From NCBI RefSeq assembly GCF_003668875.1, contig NZ_RAWM01000030.1, forward strand, positions 1 through 64,000: a DNA stretch of 64,000 bases. The letters are read 5' to 3'. Both the position numbers and the translations under genes were made by a program. Under the pieces are notes generated by a model, which saw only the letters and a program-made list of their open reading frames with translations, had not been told where the DNA came from and searched no databases. Of this stretch, positions 54,410 to 62,095 are shown one piece after another. Position 1 is the first letter of the stretch; each line of letters starts with the position of its first letter. Source of the DNA: Corallococcus interemptor. GTDB lineage: Bacteria; Myxococcota; Myxococcia; Myxococcales; Myxococcaceae.

Positions 54410-54424
54410 GTGTCCAGAGGACAC
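54410..54424 (-). promoter_or_regulatory. 15-bp operator-like dyad upstream of the NrtR gene
   Basis: GTGTCCAGAGGACAC is an inverted repeat with 7-bp arms when flanking C and G are counted, 25-39 bp before the TTG start. It matches the dyads before the PP2C operon and would allow autoregulation. Confidence 0.62.
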
Positions 54425-54469
54425 GGTGCCGGCAAGCGCCTTCATGCACGCTTCAGGGAGGTGACGGCG

Positions 54470-55471
54470 CTAGACGGCGACGAGCCGGCTCAGGCGGCGC
54501 CAGTCGACCAGGTTGACGTTCTCCTCCGCCAGGTCGAACTCCAGCGAGCGGCGCATGCCCAGCACGTCGCCGCCCATCTGGAAGGGCACCTCGCGGTCGA
54601 AGTCCATCCGCAGGCGCTCCACGAAGAAGTCGTGCATGCGCGGCATGGGGTGCTCGCCGCGCCACAGGCGGAACATGTTGCGCGTGGCCTCCATCACGCC
54701 CGCGCCGTACACGCGCACGGACAGCCGGTGCGGCACCGCCTGGGCGAACGGGAACGCCTTGAAGCCGAAGCCCCACTCCGGCGTCGTCGCCGCGCCCGCC
54801 ACGCCCGCGGGGCCCTGGTACAGCAGCTGCCCCTCGCCGCCGTTGGGCAGCGGCCGCACCGCGCCCGTCGCGTCGATGGTCAGCGCGGAAGCCCCCAGGT
54901 TGTAGACGGAGACGTTCGGGTTGCCCTCGCCGAACAGGTGGCGGGGCACCGTGCGCGTGAACATGGCGCCCAGGTAGCCGCGCAGGCCGGACTGCGCCTT
55001 CTTCAGCGGCCCGGCGGAGGCCAGCTGGTTCTTGAAGTCCTGAATCATCTCCGCGTCCCAGCCCGTGCCCGCGAAGGGCGCCACCCGGCCCTCCACCCGC
55101 ACCAGGGAGAAGGGACGCAGGGGCGGCAGGCGCTCGCCGTACGCGGCGATCTGCTTCAGCGCCACCTGGGGACGCGGCGCGCCGGTGACACGCGCCCAGG
55201 CGTTGCCCGTGCCCAGGGGCAGCACGCCAATGGCCGGCAGGGCGACCCCCTGGGAGCGCAGCTCGTTGAGCAGGCCCGTGATGGTGCCGTCCCCTCCGCC
55301 CGCGAGCAGCAGGCTGGGCGGGTCGTGGCGGAGCTGGTCCACCCACTCACGGGCTTCATCCAGGGAACGGGTGAGGGCCACCCGGGCCCGGGGGAGCAGG
55401 TCCTTGACGAGCCCGCCCATCCCTTCGGTCCCTTTACGCGCACGCAGATTGACGAGGACGGCGATGTTCAT
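54470..55471 (-). CDS. Diacylglycerol kinase-type lipid kinase (YegS/LCB5 family)
   Basis: A 333-residue protein of the DAGK catalytic family. MNIAVLVNLRARKG starts the fold, SLLLAGGGDGTITGLLNEL holds the GGGDGT nucleotide-binding motif, and IGVLPLGTGNAWAR is the second conserved loop. It probably phosphorylates a diacylglycerol or sphingoid-type lipid. The C-terminal beta domain is as expected. I chose ATG 55471; ATG 55498 adds nine unconserved residues. It follows the SDR gene on the same strand by 87 bp, with a small CCCTAT/ATAGGG hairpin (55540-55555) between them. Confidence 0.88.
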   Translation of the reverse strand: MNIAVLVNLRARKGTEGMGGLVKDLLPRARVALTRSLDEAREWVDQLRHDPPSLLLAGGGDGTITGLLNELRSQGVALPAIGVLPLGTGNAWARVTGAPRPQVALKQIAAYGERLPPLRPFSLVRVEGRVAPFAGTGWDAEMIQDFKNQLASAGPLKKAQSGLRGYLGAMFTRTVPRHLFGEGNPNVSVYNLGASALTIDATGAVRPLPNGGEGQLLYQGPAGVAGAATTPEWGFGFKAFPFAQAVPHRLSVRVYGAGVMEATRNMFRLWRGEHPMPRMHDFFVERLRMDFDREVPFQMGGDVLGMRRSLEFDLAEENVNLVDWRRLSRLVAV

Positions 55472-55558
55472 GGCGGGCGCGACTCTTCCCCAGTTCATGT
55501 CATGGCCCCGTCACGAAAAGCGCCCCCGGCATGGGAACGCCCTATGTGAATAGGGTCT

Positions 55559-56563
55559 TCACGCCCCCAGGGCATGGGCCAGCCGGGCTTCCAGGTGCCG
55601 CTCGGCCGCTCGCCGACGCAGCGTCACCGCCGCGGCCGCCAGCCCGCCCGCCACCAGCAACCGCCGCAGCCATGTTTTTCCGGTGCCGTGGTAACCGCCG
55701 GAGGCCGTCACCCCCTCCTCCATGGGCTGGAAGACGTTGCCGGAGGTGGGGCCCTGGCGCTGGTTCTTGAAGTGCAGCACGTCCGTGCCGGACTTCATGG
55801 TGCGCTCGAAAGCGCCGGGCATGAGGTTGTGCATCGCGGAGAAGCTCTTGCCGGAGCCGCCGACCATGACCTCGTCCTGGGGGTTGCGCAGCACGCGCAG
55901 GATGGTGCGGGCCACGCGCTCCGGCGTGTAGACGGGCTCCACGGGGCGGATGCGCCAGCCGGTGTAGTTGGCGGTGTGGCGCCACAGGGGCGTGTCGATG
56001 GCGGCGGGCATCACCGTGCACACGTCGATGCCCGTGTTCATCAGCTCCTGGCGCAGCGACGCGGAGAAGCCGCGCACCGCGAACTTGGAGGCCACGTAAG
56101 CGCTCAGGTACGGCGCGGGCACGGCGCCGAAGGTGGAGGACACGTTGATGAGCGTCCCGTAGCCCTGGCGCCGGAACTGCGCCAGCGCCACGCGCGCGCC
56201 GCTCACCGTGCCAAAGAAGTTGGTCTCCATCAGCTGGCGGAACGCCTCGTCCGGCGTCTCCTCCAGGCTGCCCAGCATGTAGACGCCCGCGTTGTTCACC
56301 CAGCCGTCGAAGTGGCCGAAGGCCTCCACCGCGGCCTCCGCCAGCTGCCGCACGGCCGCCGCGTCCGACACGTCCGTGGGCACCATCAGGGCCTGGACGC
56401 CGTGGGACTCGCACTCGGCCGCCAGCTCCTCCAGGGGCTCCTCCCGGCGCGCGGCGAGCACCACGTGGGCGCCCTTCTTCGCCAGCAGCAGCGCGGTGGC
56501 CCGGCCAATGCCGCTGGAGGCGCCCGTGATGACGATGACCTTCTCTTTCCAGATGCGATCCAT
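55559..56563 (-). CDS. Short-chain dehydrogenase/reductase with C-terminal hydrophobic tail
   Basis: A 334-residue classical SDR. The NAD(P) loop TGASSGIG is at 13-20, NNAG in GWVNNAGVYM, the catalytic Ser in INVSSTFG and Y-x3-K in YVASKFAV. Extra length lies at the C terminus, with a hydrophobic stretch (LLVAGGLAAAAVTL) that may anchor it to the membrane. SDRs of this extended type often act on lipids or sterols. ATG 56563 has AAGGA 9 nt upstream. The 277 bp upstream to the divergent PEGA-type gene hold no gene that I can support. Confidence 0.88.
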   Translation of the reverse strand: MDRIWKEKVIVITGASSGIGRATALLLAKKGAHVVLAARREEPLEELAAECESHGVQALMVPTDVSDAAAVRQLAEAAVEAFGHFDGWVNNAGVYMLGSLEETPDEAFRQLMETNFFGTVSGARVALAQFRRQGYGTLINVSSTFGAVPAPYLSAYVASKFAVRGFSASLRQELMNTGIDVCTVMPAAIDTPLWRHTANYTGWRIRPVEPVYTPERVARTILRVLRNPQDEVMVGGSGKSFSAMHNLMPGAFERTMKSGTDVLHFKNQRQGPTSGNVFQPMEEGVTASGGYHGTGKTWLRRLLVAGGLAAAAVTLRRRAAERHLEARLAHALGA

Positions 56564-56840
56564 GGAGTGGGGTCCTTGTGACTGGCTCGGCGGCCCGAGC
56601 GTTCGAAGGGATTCGTGGATGGAAAGGTGGGGATGACGCTGGGCGTCGCACCCGGGCCACCGGTGACTCACCTGGGGGGCAGCCAGCCAAGGCAGGGGGC
56701 TCGGAATCCGGACGGGGGTCCACATACGGGACCTGGGGCCAGGGCCCGGGGGTCGCTGGCCTGGAGGGTGGACAGTCCGGTAGAGGACGGAACGCGGCCT
56801 GCATCGCTGGTCCGGTCATCCCTTCCACACCCACGTCCCC

Positions 56841-58367
56841 ATGCCCTTCCATCCGAAGCCGTCCGCGTTCGCGCTGATGCTGTGTCTGATATGCGCCTCC
56901 GCCCTGGGGGCCGCGCCCCACCGGCTGGTGCTCTCCAGCGGTGATTGCCGGGACGCGGAGCTGAACGGCCAGTCCAAGGCGTTCTACGACGCCCTCCGCG
57001 CCCGCCCTGAACAGCGCGTGCTGAGCGCGCCCGAGTTCGCCGAGCGCCTCTTCCCCGCCTCCTCCCGCTCCTTCGAGGACCTCCAGCGCCAGCTGGACGC
57101 CGCGCAGGACCAGTTCTACGAGGGCCGCAACGCGCGCGCGGCCCAGCTGTTGGACGACGCCCTGCGCGACATCCGCCGCCTGCCGCCGGGCGAGCCGCGC
57201 TGGAAGCTCTTCGCCCACGCGCAGCTCCTGCACGGCCTCAACCTGCGGGCGCTGGGCAAGACGAAGGACAGCGACGCGGCCTTCCTCCAGGTGCTGCGCC
57301 TCCAGCCGAAGTACCAGCTGGACCCGGACCAGTACGCGCCCTCCATCCGGCAGGCCTTCGAGAAGCTGCGCCGCGACCTGGCCCGCACGCCCAAGGTGAA
57401 GCTGTCCCTGAAGTCCACGCTGCCCACGTCGGACGTGTACCTGGAGGGGTTGGGCGTGGGGCAGACGCCGCTCACGCTGGAGCTGCCGGCGGGGGCGTAC
57501 GAGCTGACGATGGTGAAGGGGGACGTGGTGAGCTTCCCCCGGCAGGTGCAGGCGCAGGGCGCGGACACGCCGCTGCTGGTGGACCTGGCCTACGAGGGTT
57601 CGGTGACGGCTGCGCCCTTCCCGTGCCTGTCCGCGGCGGACGGCAACGAGGAGCGCACCTGGAGCCACGCGGTGCGCCTGGGCGGCACGCTGGGCGTGGA
57701 GGAGGTCATCGTCGTGCGGCTGGAGCGCCCGAGCAGCGGGCCCAAGTGGTTCGCCGCCACGGTGCTCAACGTCGACGGCGGGCAGAAGCTGCGCGAGGGC
57801 GGCTTCAAGACGCAGGGCCTGGACGCGCCCGGCGAGGCCCTCTCCGCGCTGGTGGACTTCGTCACCACCGGGCGCTCGCCCTCCAACCTCGTGGTGATGA
57901 ACAGCGCCAACGGCAAGGCGCCCTGGGACGCGGGCAGCGCGCGCGGCACGGGCGCGGACCTCACCGCTCCCAACCTGGTATCGGAGGCGGACGGCTCCAG
58001 CGGCGCGGCCTCTCCCCGGTCGGGCCTGCGCACGGCGTCGTACGTGGCGGTGGGCGCGGGCGTGGCAGCCCTGGGCGGCGCGGGTGTGGTGCGGCTGTTG
58101 GCCCAGAAGGACCTGAACGGCCTGGAGGACCGGCGCGCGGCCAACGGCGGCCAGCTGGTGAGCTCGGATACGCAGGCCGTCGCGCTGCGCGACTCGCTGG
58201 TGGGCAAGAGCAACCTCATGACGGGGCTGCTCGTGGGCGGCGGCGCGGCGGTCGTCACCGGGGCGGTGCTCTACCTCGTGTCCTCTCCCTCGAAGCCGGC
58301 GCCCGTGACGCTGGGGGTGACGGCGGACGGGACAGGCGCGGCGGCGAGCGTGTCCGGTTCGTTCTGA
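56841..58367 (+). CDS. Exported PEGA-type domain protein
   Basis: A 508-residue protein with a signal (FALMLCLICASALGAAPHR). A TPR-like helical region (FYEGRNARAAQLLDDALRD, LRALGKTKDSDAAFLQVLRLQP) is followed by a PEGA-like beta domain (VYLEGLGVGQTPLTLELPAGAYEL). The end has hydrophobic helices (ASYVAVGAGVAALGGAGVVRLL and GLLVGGGAAVVTGAVLYLV). PEGA domains are common surface modules in myxobacteria. Function unknown. Confidence 0.78.
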   Translation: MPFHPKPSAFALMLCLICASALGAAPHRLVLSSGDCRDAELNGQSKAFYDALRARPEQRVLSAPEFAERLFPASSRSFEDLQRQLDAAQDQFYEGRNARAAQLLDDALRDIRRLPPGEPRWKLFAHAQLLHGLNLRALGKTKDSDAAFLQVLRLQPKYQLDPDQYAPSIRQAFEKLRRDLARTPKVKLSLKSTLPTSDVYLEGLGVGQTPLTLELPAGAYELTMVKGDVVSFPRQVQAQGADTPLLVDLAYEGSVTAAPFPCLSAADGNEERTWSHAVRLGGTLGVEEVIVVRLERPSSGPKWFAATVLNVDGGQKLREGGFKTQGLDAPGEALSALVDFVTTGRSPSNLVVMNSANGKAPWDAGSARGTGADLTAPNLVSEADGSSGAASPRSGLRTASYVAVGAGVAALGGAGVVRLLAQKDLNGLEDRRAANGGQLVSSDTQAVALRDSLVGKSNLMTGLLVGGGAAVVTGAVLYLVSSPSKPAPVTLGVTADGTGAAASVSGSF

Positions 58368-58410
58368 CCGTTGCTGGCCGGTGAGCATGGGGCGCGTAGA
58401 GTCGCGCCCC

Positions 58411-59832
58411 ATGCGCGCTTCCCTCCTGCTGTTGCTGCTCTCGGCGAGCACCGCCCTCGCCGCGCCCCGGACGTTCCGCGTCGACTACTTCCACACCGGC
58501 AACGCCACCGAGGAGCGCTTCAGCCTGGAGCGGCTGGTGGTGGAGCCGCTGCCCTGGCCGGGCCACCCGGCGAGGGCCATCGACGAGACGAACCTGGGCA
58601 AGTACCTCTTCGAGGTGCGGGACCGGGGGACGAACCGGCTCCTGTACTCGCGCGGCTTCGCCTCCATCTTCGGCGAGTGGGAGCTGACGGACGAGGCGAA
58701 GGGGGCCCACCGCACCTTCAGTGAGTCGCTGCGCTTCCCCGCACCGGCCAGCCCCGTCCAGGTCATCCTGAAGAAGCGCGACGCGCAGAACGCCTTCCGT
58801 GAAATCTGGTCGCTGGTGGTGGATCCGAAGAACCCCTTCGTGGATCCGTCCTCGCCGCCCGCGCCGGGCCCGCTGCTCAAGCTGCTGGAGAACGGGCCGC
58901 CGCAGGACAAGGTGGACTTCCTCATCCTGGGGGACGGCTACACGGAGGCGGAGCGCGCCAAGTTCGAGAAGGACGCGCGCAAGCTGGTGGACACGCTCTT
59001 CAGCTTCTCCCCCTTCAAGGAGCGCAAGGCGGACTTCAACGTCTGGGGCCTGATGCCCGCGGCGGCCGAGTCCGGCATCTCCCGGCCCTCCACCGGCGTC
59101 CACCGCCGCCCGCCCCTGGGCTCCACCTACGACGCCTTTGGCGCGGAGCGCTACGTCCTCACCTTCGACAATGCCGCGCTGCGCGACACCGCCGCCTTCG
59201 CGCCCTACGAGTTCATCGAAATCCTGTCCAACGGCAACACCTACGGCGGCGGAGGCATCTTCAACCTCTTCAGCACCGTGGCCTCCGACAGCCTCTGGGC
59301 GCCCTACGTCTTCGTCCACGAGTTCGGACACCACTTCGCCGGGCTGGCGGACGAGTACTACACCTCCGCCCCCATCTACGGCGCCGCGCCCGCGGACCGG
59401 GTGGAGCCCTGGGAGAAGAACGTCACCGCGCTGCACGACCCCGCCCAGCTCAAGTGGAAGGACCTGGTGGCCCCCGGCACCCCGCTGCCCACGCCCTGGA
59501 ATCAGGCCACCTATGACGCGCATGCCCTGCAGGTGCAGCAGCGCCGGCAGAAGATTCGTGCGGAGCGTAGACCCGAGGCGGACATGGACGCGCTCTTCAT
59601 GGAGCAGCGCAACTGGGAGGAGAAATTCCTGGGGACGCAGAAGGTCTCCGGGAAGGTGGGCGCGTTCGAGGGGGCCCACTACGAGGCGAAGGGTTATTTC
59701 CGCCCCCAGGCGGACTGCGTGATGTTCACCCGGGACCGGGTGCCCTTCTGCGCGGTGTGCCAGCGCGGCATCACCGAGGTCATCGACCTGTACGCAGGTC
59801 CAACGTCCGCTCCCGCGCGCAAGACTCCCTGA
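58411..59832 (+). CDS. Exported M64-family metallopeptidase
   Basis: A 473-residue protein with a Sec signal (MRASLLLLLLSASTALAAPR). The M64 (IgA peptidase-like) domain has GDGYTEAERAKFEKDARKL and the zinc motif FVHEFGHHFAGLADEYY (H-E-x-x-H, then Asp/Glu ligands). An N-terminal beta domain precedes it, as is usual for the family. It should act outside the cell or at the surface on protein substrates. The ATG at 58411 begins the signal; 58381 adds ten residues. A hairpin follows at 59850-59880. Confidence 0.92.
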   Translation: MRASLLLLLLSASTALAAPRTFRVDYFHTGNATEERFSLERLVVEPLPWPGHPARAIDETNLGKYLFEVRDRGTNRLLYSRGFASIFGEWELTDEAKGAHRTFSESLRFPAPASPVQVILKKRDAQNAFREIWSLVVDPKNPFVDPSSPPAPGPLLKLLENGPPQDKVDFLILGDGYTEAERAKFEKDARKLVDTLFSFSPFKERKADFNVWGLMPAAAESGISRPSTGVHRRPPLGSTYDAFGAERYVLTFDNAALRDTAAFAPYEFIEILSNGNTYGGGGIFNLFSTVASDSLWAPYVFVHEFGHHFAGLADEYYTSAPIYGAAPADRVEPWEKNVTALHDPAQLKWKDLVAPGTPLPTPWNQATYDAHALQVQQRRQKIRAERRPEADMDALFMEQRNWEEKFLGTQKVSGKVGAFEGAHYEAKGYFRPQADCVMFTRDRVPFCAVCQRGITEVIDLYAGPTSAPARKTP

Positions 59833-59849
59833 CTTCCTTCGATTCCCAG

Positions 59850-59880
59850 GTCCCTGTGCATCCTTTTGGGTGACAGGGAC
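59850..59880. terminator. Hairpin downstream of the M64 peptidase gene
   Basis: GTCCCTGT (59850-59857) pairs with ACAGGGAC (59873-59880), and CATCC pairs with GGGTG around a TTTT loop with one bulged base. It begins 17 bp after the stop. There is no U-tract beyond it. Confidence 0.6.
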
Positions 59881-59972
59881 GTGGCAGGTGGTCGGGCAAA
59901 TGGACGCCCCTCTGTTTTCGGGTGTAAGGGGGACCGAACCTGCAATCTGGACCCCATCTGGGAGGCATTCAC

Positions 59973-61925
59973 ATGCTGAAGCAGAGCCTGAAGCGGAGCT
60001 GGCTGCCGGCGCTCGTGGCCACCGTGTTCGTCACGGTTGGCACGGGTTGCGGCGATGAGTGTGTCGACCGGTACGACTGTCGTGACAAGGGCACGGCGCC
60101 CGAGGGTCAGCAGTGGACCTGCAACGCGGACAACAAGTGCGAGCTGCAGAACATCTCTGTCGAGCCGGGACCGGACGCGGGCACGGACGCCGGCACGGAT
60201 GCGGGCACGGACGCCGGTACGGATGCGGGCACGGACGGTGGCACGACCCCCCAGACCTGCAACCCGGCCTGCGCGCTGACCGAGTCCTGCAACATCGAGA
60301 CGAACACCTGCACGCCCTCCAGCGTCACCACGCCGCCGGCGGATACGAGCGCGCAGATCGCCGCGTTCGTCGCGGCCCCGGCGGGCGCGCTGGCCACGCC
60401 GCAGCCCGTGAGCGGCGCGTTCGTGACCTTCATCAAGCCCGCGGTGACGGGCAGCGCGGCCACGGAGGCCGACGGCTTCTTCCTGCAGGCCGAGGCCAAC
60501 GGCCCGGCGATGTTCGTGCGGACCTCCGCGTCCACCACGCAGGTCGCCGTGGGTGACCGCGTGACGATGAACGTCACGGAGAAGGAGATCATCAGCGGTC
60601 TCAACGTGGCGAAGACCGTCACGGACCTGACCGTGGTGAGCAAGAACCACGGCGTGTGGAACCTGAGCACGGCGACGCCCGCGGGCCTGAAGGTGGACGC
60701 GAACGCCGTCAGCACCTTCGAGGACGCCGGCACGACCAGCGCCTACGAGAGCCGCATCGTCACGGTGTCCGGCAAGCTGGAGGCGGGCGCTGGCAGCGGC
60801 GCGGCCTTCACCGCGTTCCCGCTGATCACCACGGGTGAGCCGTCCCCCAGCCCCCTGCGCCTGCGCGTGCCCTCCACCCTGTCCACGGACCTGGACCTGG
60901 TCTCGGGCTGCGACGTGACCGTGCCCACCGGCGTGGTCTGGCGCTTCACCGCCCAGCCGCAGGTGTCCGTGTTCGCGCCGGAGCAGCTCACCATCACCTC
61001 GTGCCCCGCGCCGAAGCTCACCGAGGCGCGCGCGCTGAGCAGCACGGAAGTGCGGCTGACCTTCGACCGGAAGATCAACGCGGCCAGCGTGCAGGCGGCG
61101 GACTTCGGTATCACGCCGACCGTGGCCGTCTCCGCGGCGACGGCGACGGGCAACCAGGTCGCCCTGACCACGGCGGAGCTGACGGGCGGTACGCAGTACA
61201 CGGTGACCGTGAATGGCGAAGTGACGGACAATGCCGGCAAGGCCGTGGACGCGGCCGCCAAGACCGCGACGTTCACCGGCCTGACGCCGCCTCCGACGGG
61301 TCCGTCGCTGGTCATCAATGAGATCGACTACGACAACGTCAGCACCGACAACGCGGAGTTCGTGGAGATCTACAACCGCGGCACCGAGGCGGCGGACCTG
61401 ACCAACGTCAAGCTGGTGTTCGTGAACGGTGAGGAAAAGGATGCGGCGCGCCCGGCGTACCTGAGCTTCGACCTGAAGAACACCAAGGACGCGGCTGGCA
61501 ACGTGGTCACGTCGCTGCCCGCGGGTGGTTACATCGTCGCGGCGGCCGAGCCGTACTTCACCACGGCGAACCTGCCGGCGGGCACGCTGCGGCTGGTCAT
61601 CAAGTCGGCCTCCAACGCGAACACCGACATCATCCAGAACGGTACGGGCGACGGCGTCGGTTTGGTCGACGACGCGGCGGGCACGCTCCTCGACAGCGTG
61701 TTCTACGAGGCGGGTGGCTCTCCGGCCCCGAGCAGCACGTTCAACATCTCCACGGCGGTAGGTACCAAGGCCCTGAACTTCGAAGAGGGCGCGCGCACCA
61801 CCGCCGCGGACTCGAACACCGCCGCAGGCTCCCTGCAGCGGAGCCCGAACGGCAACGACACGAACAACAACAACGCGGACTTCGCGTTCGTCACCACGGT
61901 GACTCCGGGCGGCCCGACGCCGTAG
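59973..61925 (+). CDS. Lamin-tail-domain lipoprotein
   Basis: A 650-residue protein with lipoprotein signal MLKQSLKRSWLPALVATVFV and TVGTGCGDE. Six DAGT/DGGT repeats follow, then a Cys-rich segment (CNPACALTESCNIETNTC), an Ig/OB-like region, a bacterial Ig-type domain (LTEARALSSTEVRLTFDRKI) and a C-terminal lamin-tail domain (SLVINEIDYDNVSTDNAEFVEIYN). Such proteins are surface or secreted in myxobacteria. A terminator lies 30 bp after the stop. Confidence 0.88.
   Translation: MLKQSLKRSWLPALVATVFVTVGTGCGDECVDRYDCRDKGTAPEGQQWTCNADNKCELQNISVEPGPDAGTDAGTDAGTDAGTDAGTDGGTTPQTCNPACALTESCNIETNTCTPSSVTTPPADTSAQIAAFVAAPAGALATPQPVSGAFVTFIKPAVTGSAATEADGFFLQAEANGPAMFVRTSASTTQVAVGDRVTMNVTEKEIISGLNVAKTVTDLTVVSKNHGVWNLSTATPAGLKVDANAVSTFEDAGTTSAYESRIVTVSGKLEAGAGSGAAFTAFPLITTGEPSPSPLRLRVPSTLSTDLDLVSGCDVTVPTGVVWRFTAQPQVSVFAPEQLTITSCPAPKLTEARALSSTEVRLTFDRKINAASVQAADFGITPTVAVSAATATGNQVALTTAELTGGTQYTVTVNGEVTDNAGKAVDAAAKTATFTGLTPPPTGPSLVINEIDYDNVSTDNAEFVEIYNRGTEAADLTNVKLVFVNGEEKDAARPAYLSFDLKNTKDAAGNVVTSLPAGGYIVAAAEPYFTTANLPAGTLRLVIKSASNANTDIIQNGTGDGVGLVDDAAGTLLDSVFYEAGGSPAPSSTFNISTAVGTKALNFEEGARTTAADSNTAAGSLQRSPNGNDTNNNNADFAFVTTVTPGGPTP
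60174..60245 (+). repeat. Six 12-bp coding repeats
   Basis: A 12-bp unit (GACGCSGGCACG type) encoding Asp-Ala-Gly-Thr is repeated five times, then once as Asp-Gly-Gly-Thr. It forms an acidic linker after the lipid anchor, and its copy number is likely to vary. Confidence 0.9.
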
Positions 61926-61955
61926 TCGTCGCGACTGACACCTTGCAGTGACACA

Positions 61956-61995
61956 GGGCCGCGTTCCCCCACCGGGGAGCGCGGCCCTTCTTCTT
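61956..61995 (+). terminator. Rho-independent terminator
   Basis: GGGCCGCG pairs with CGCGGCCC, with further inner CCCC/GGGG pairing, followed by TTCTTCTT. It starts 31 bp after the stop of the lamin-tail lipoprotein gene. Confidence 0.82.
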
Positions 61996-62095
61996 GGATG
62001 ACAGGGGGCTGTGTCACTCTTCGAAGCATGGGGATGCACCGCCCGTCATCGCGATGGGCCGTGGTCCCTCTCCGGCCTCTGGACCGGATGCTTCC

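Noticed and set aside
60174-60245. CRISPR-like repeat
   Set aside because: The 12-bp units are contiguous, in frame and encode Asp-Ala-Gly-Thr linkers; there are no spacers.
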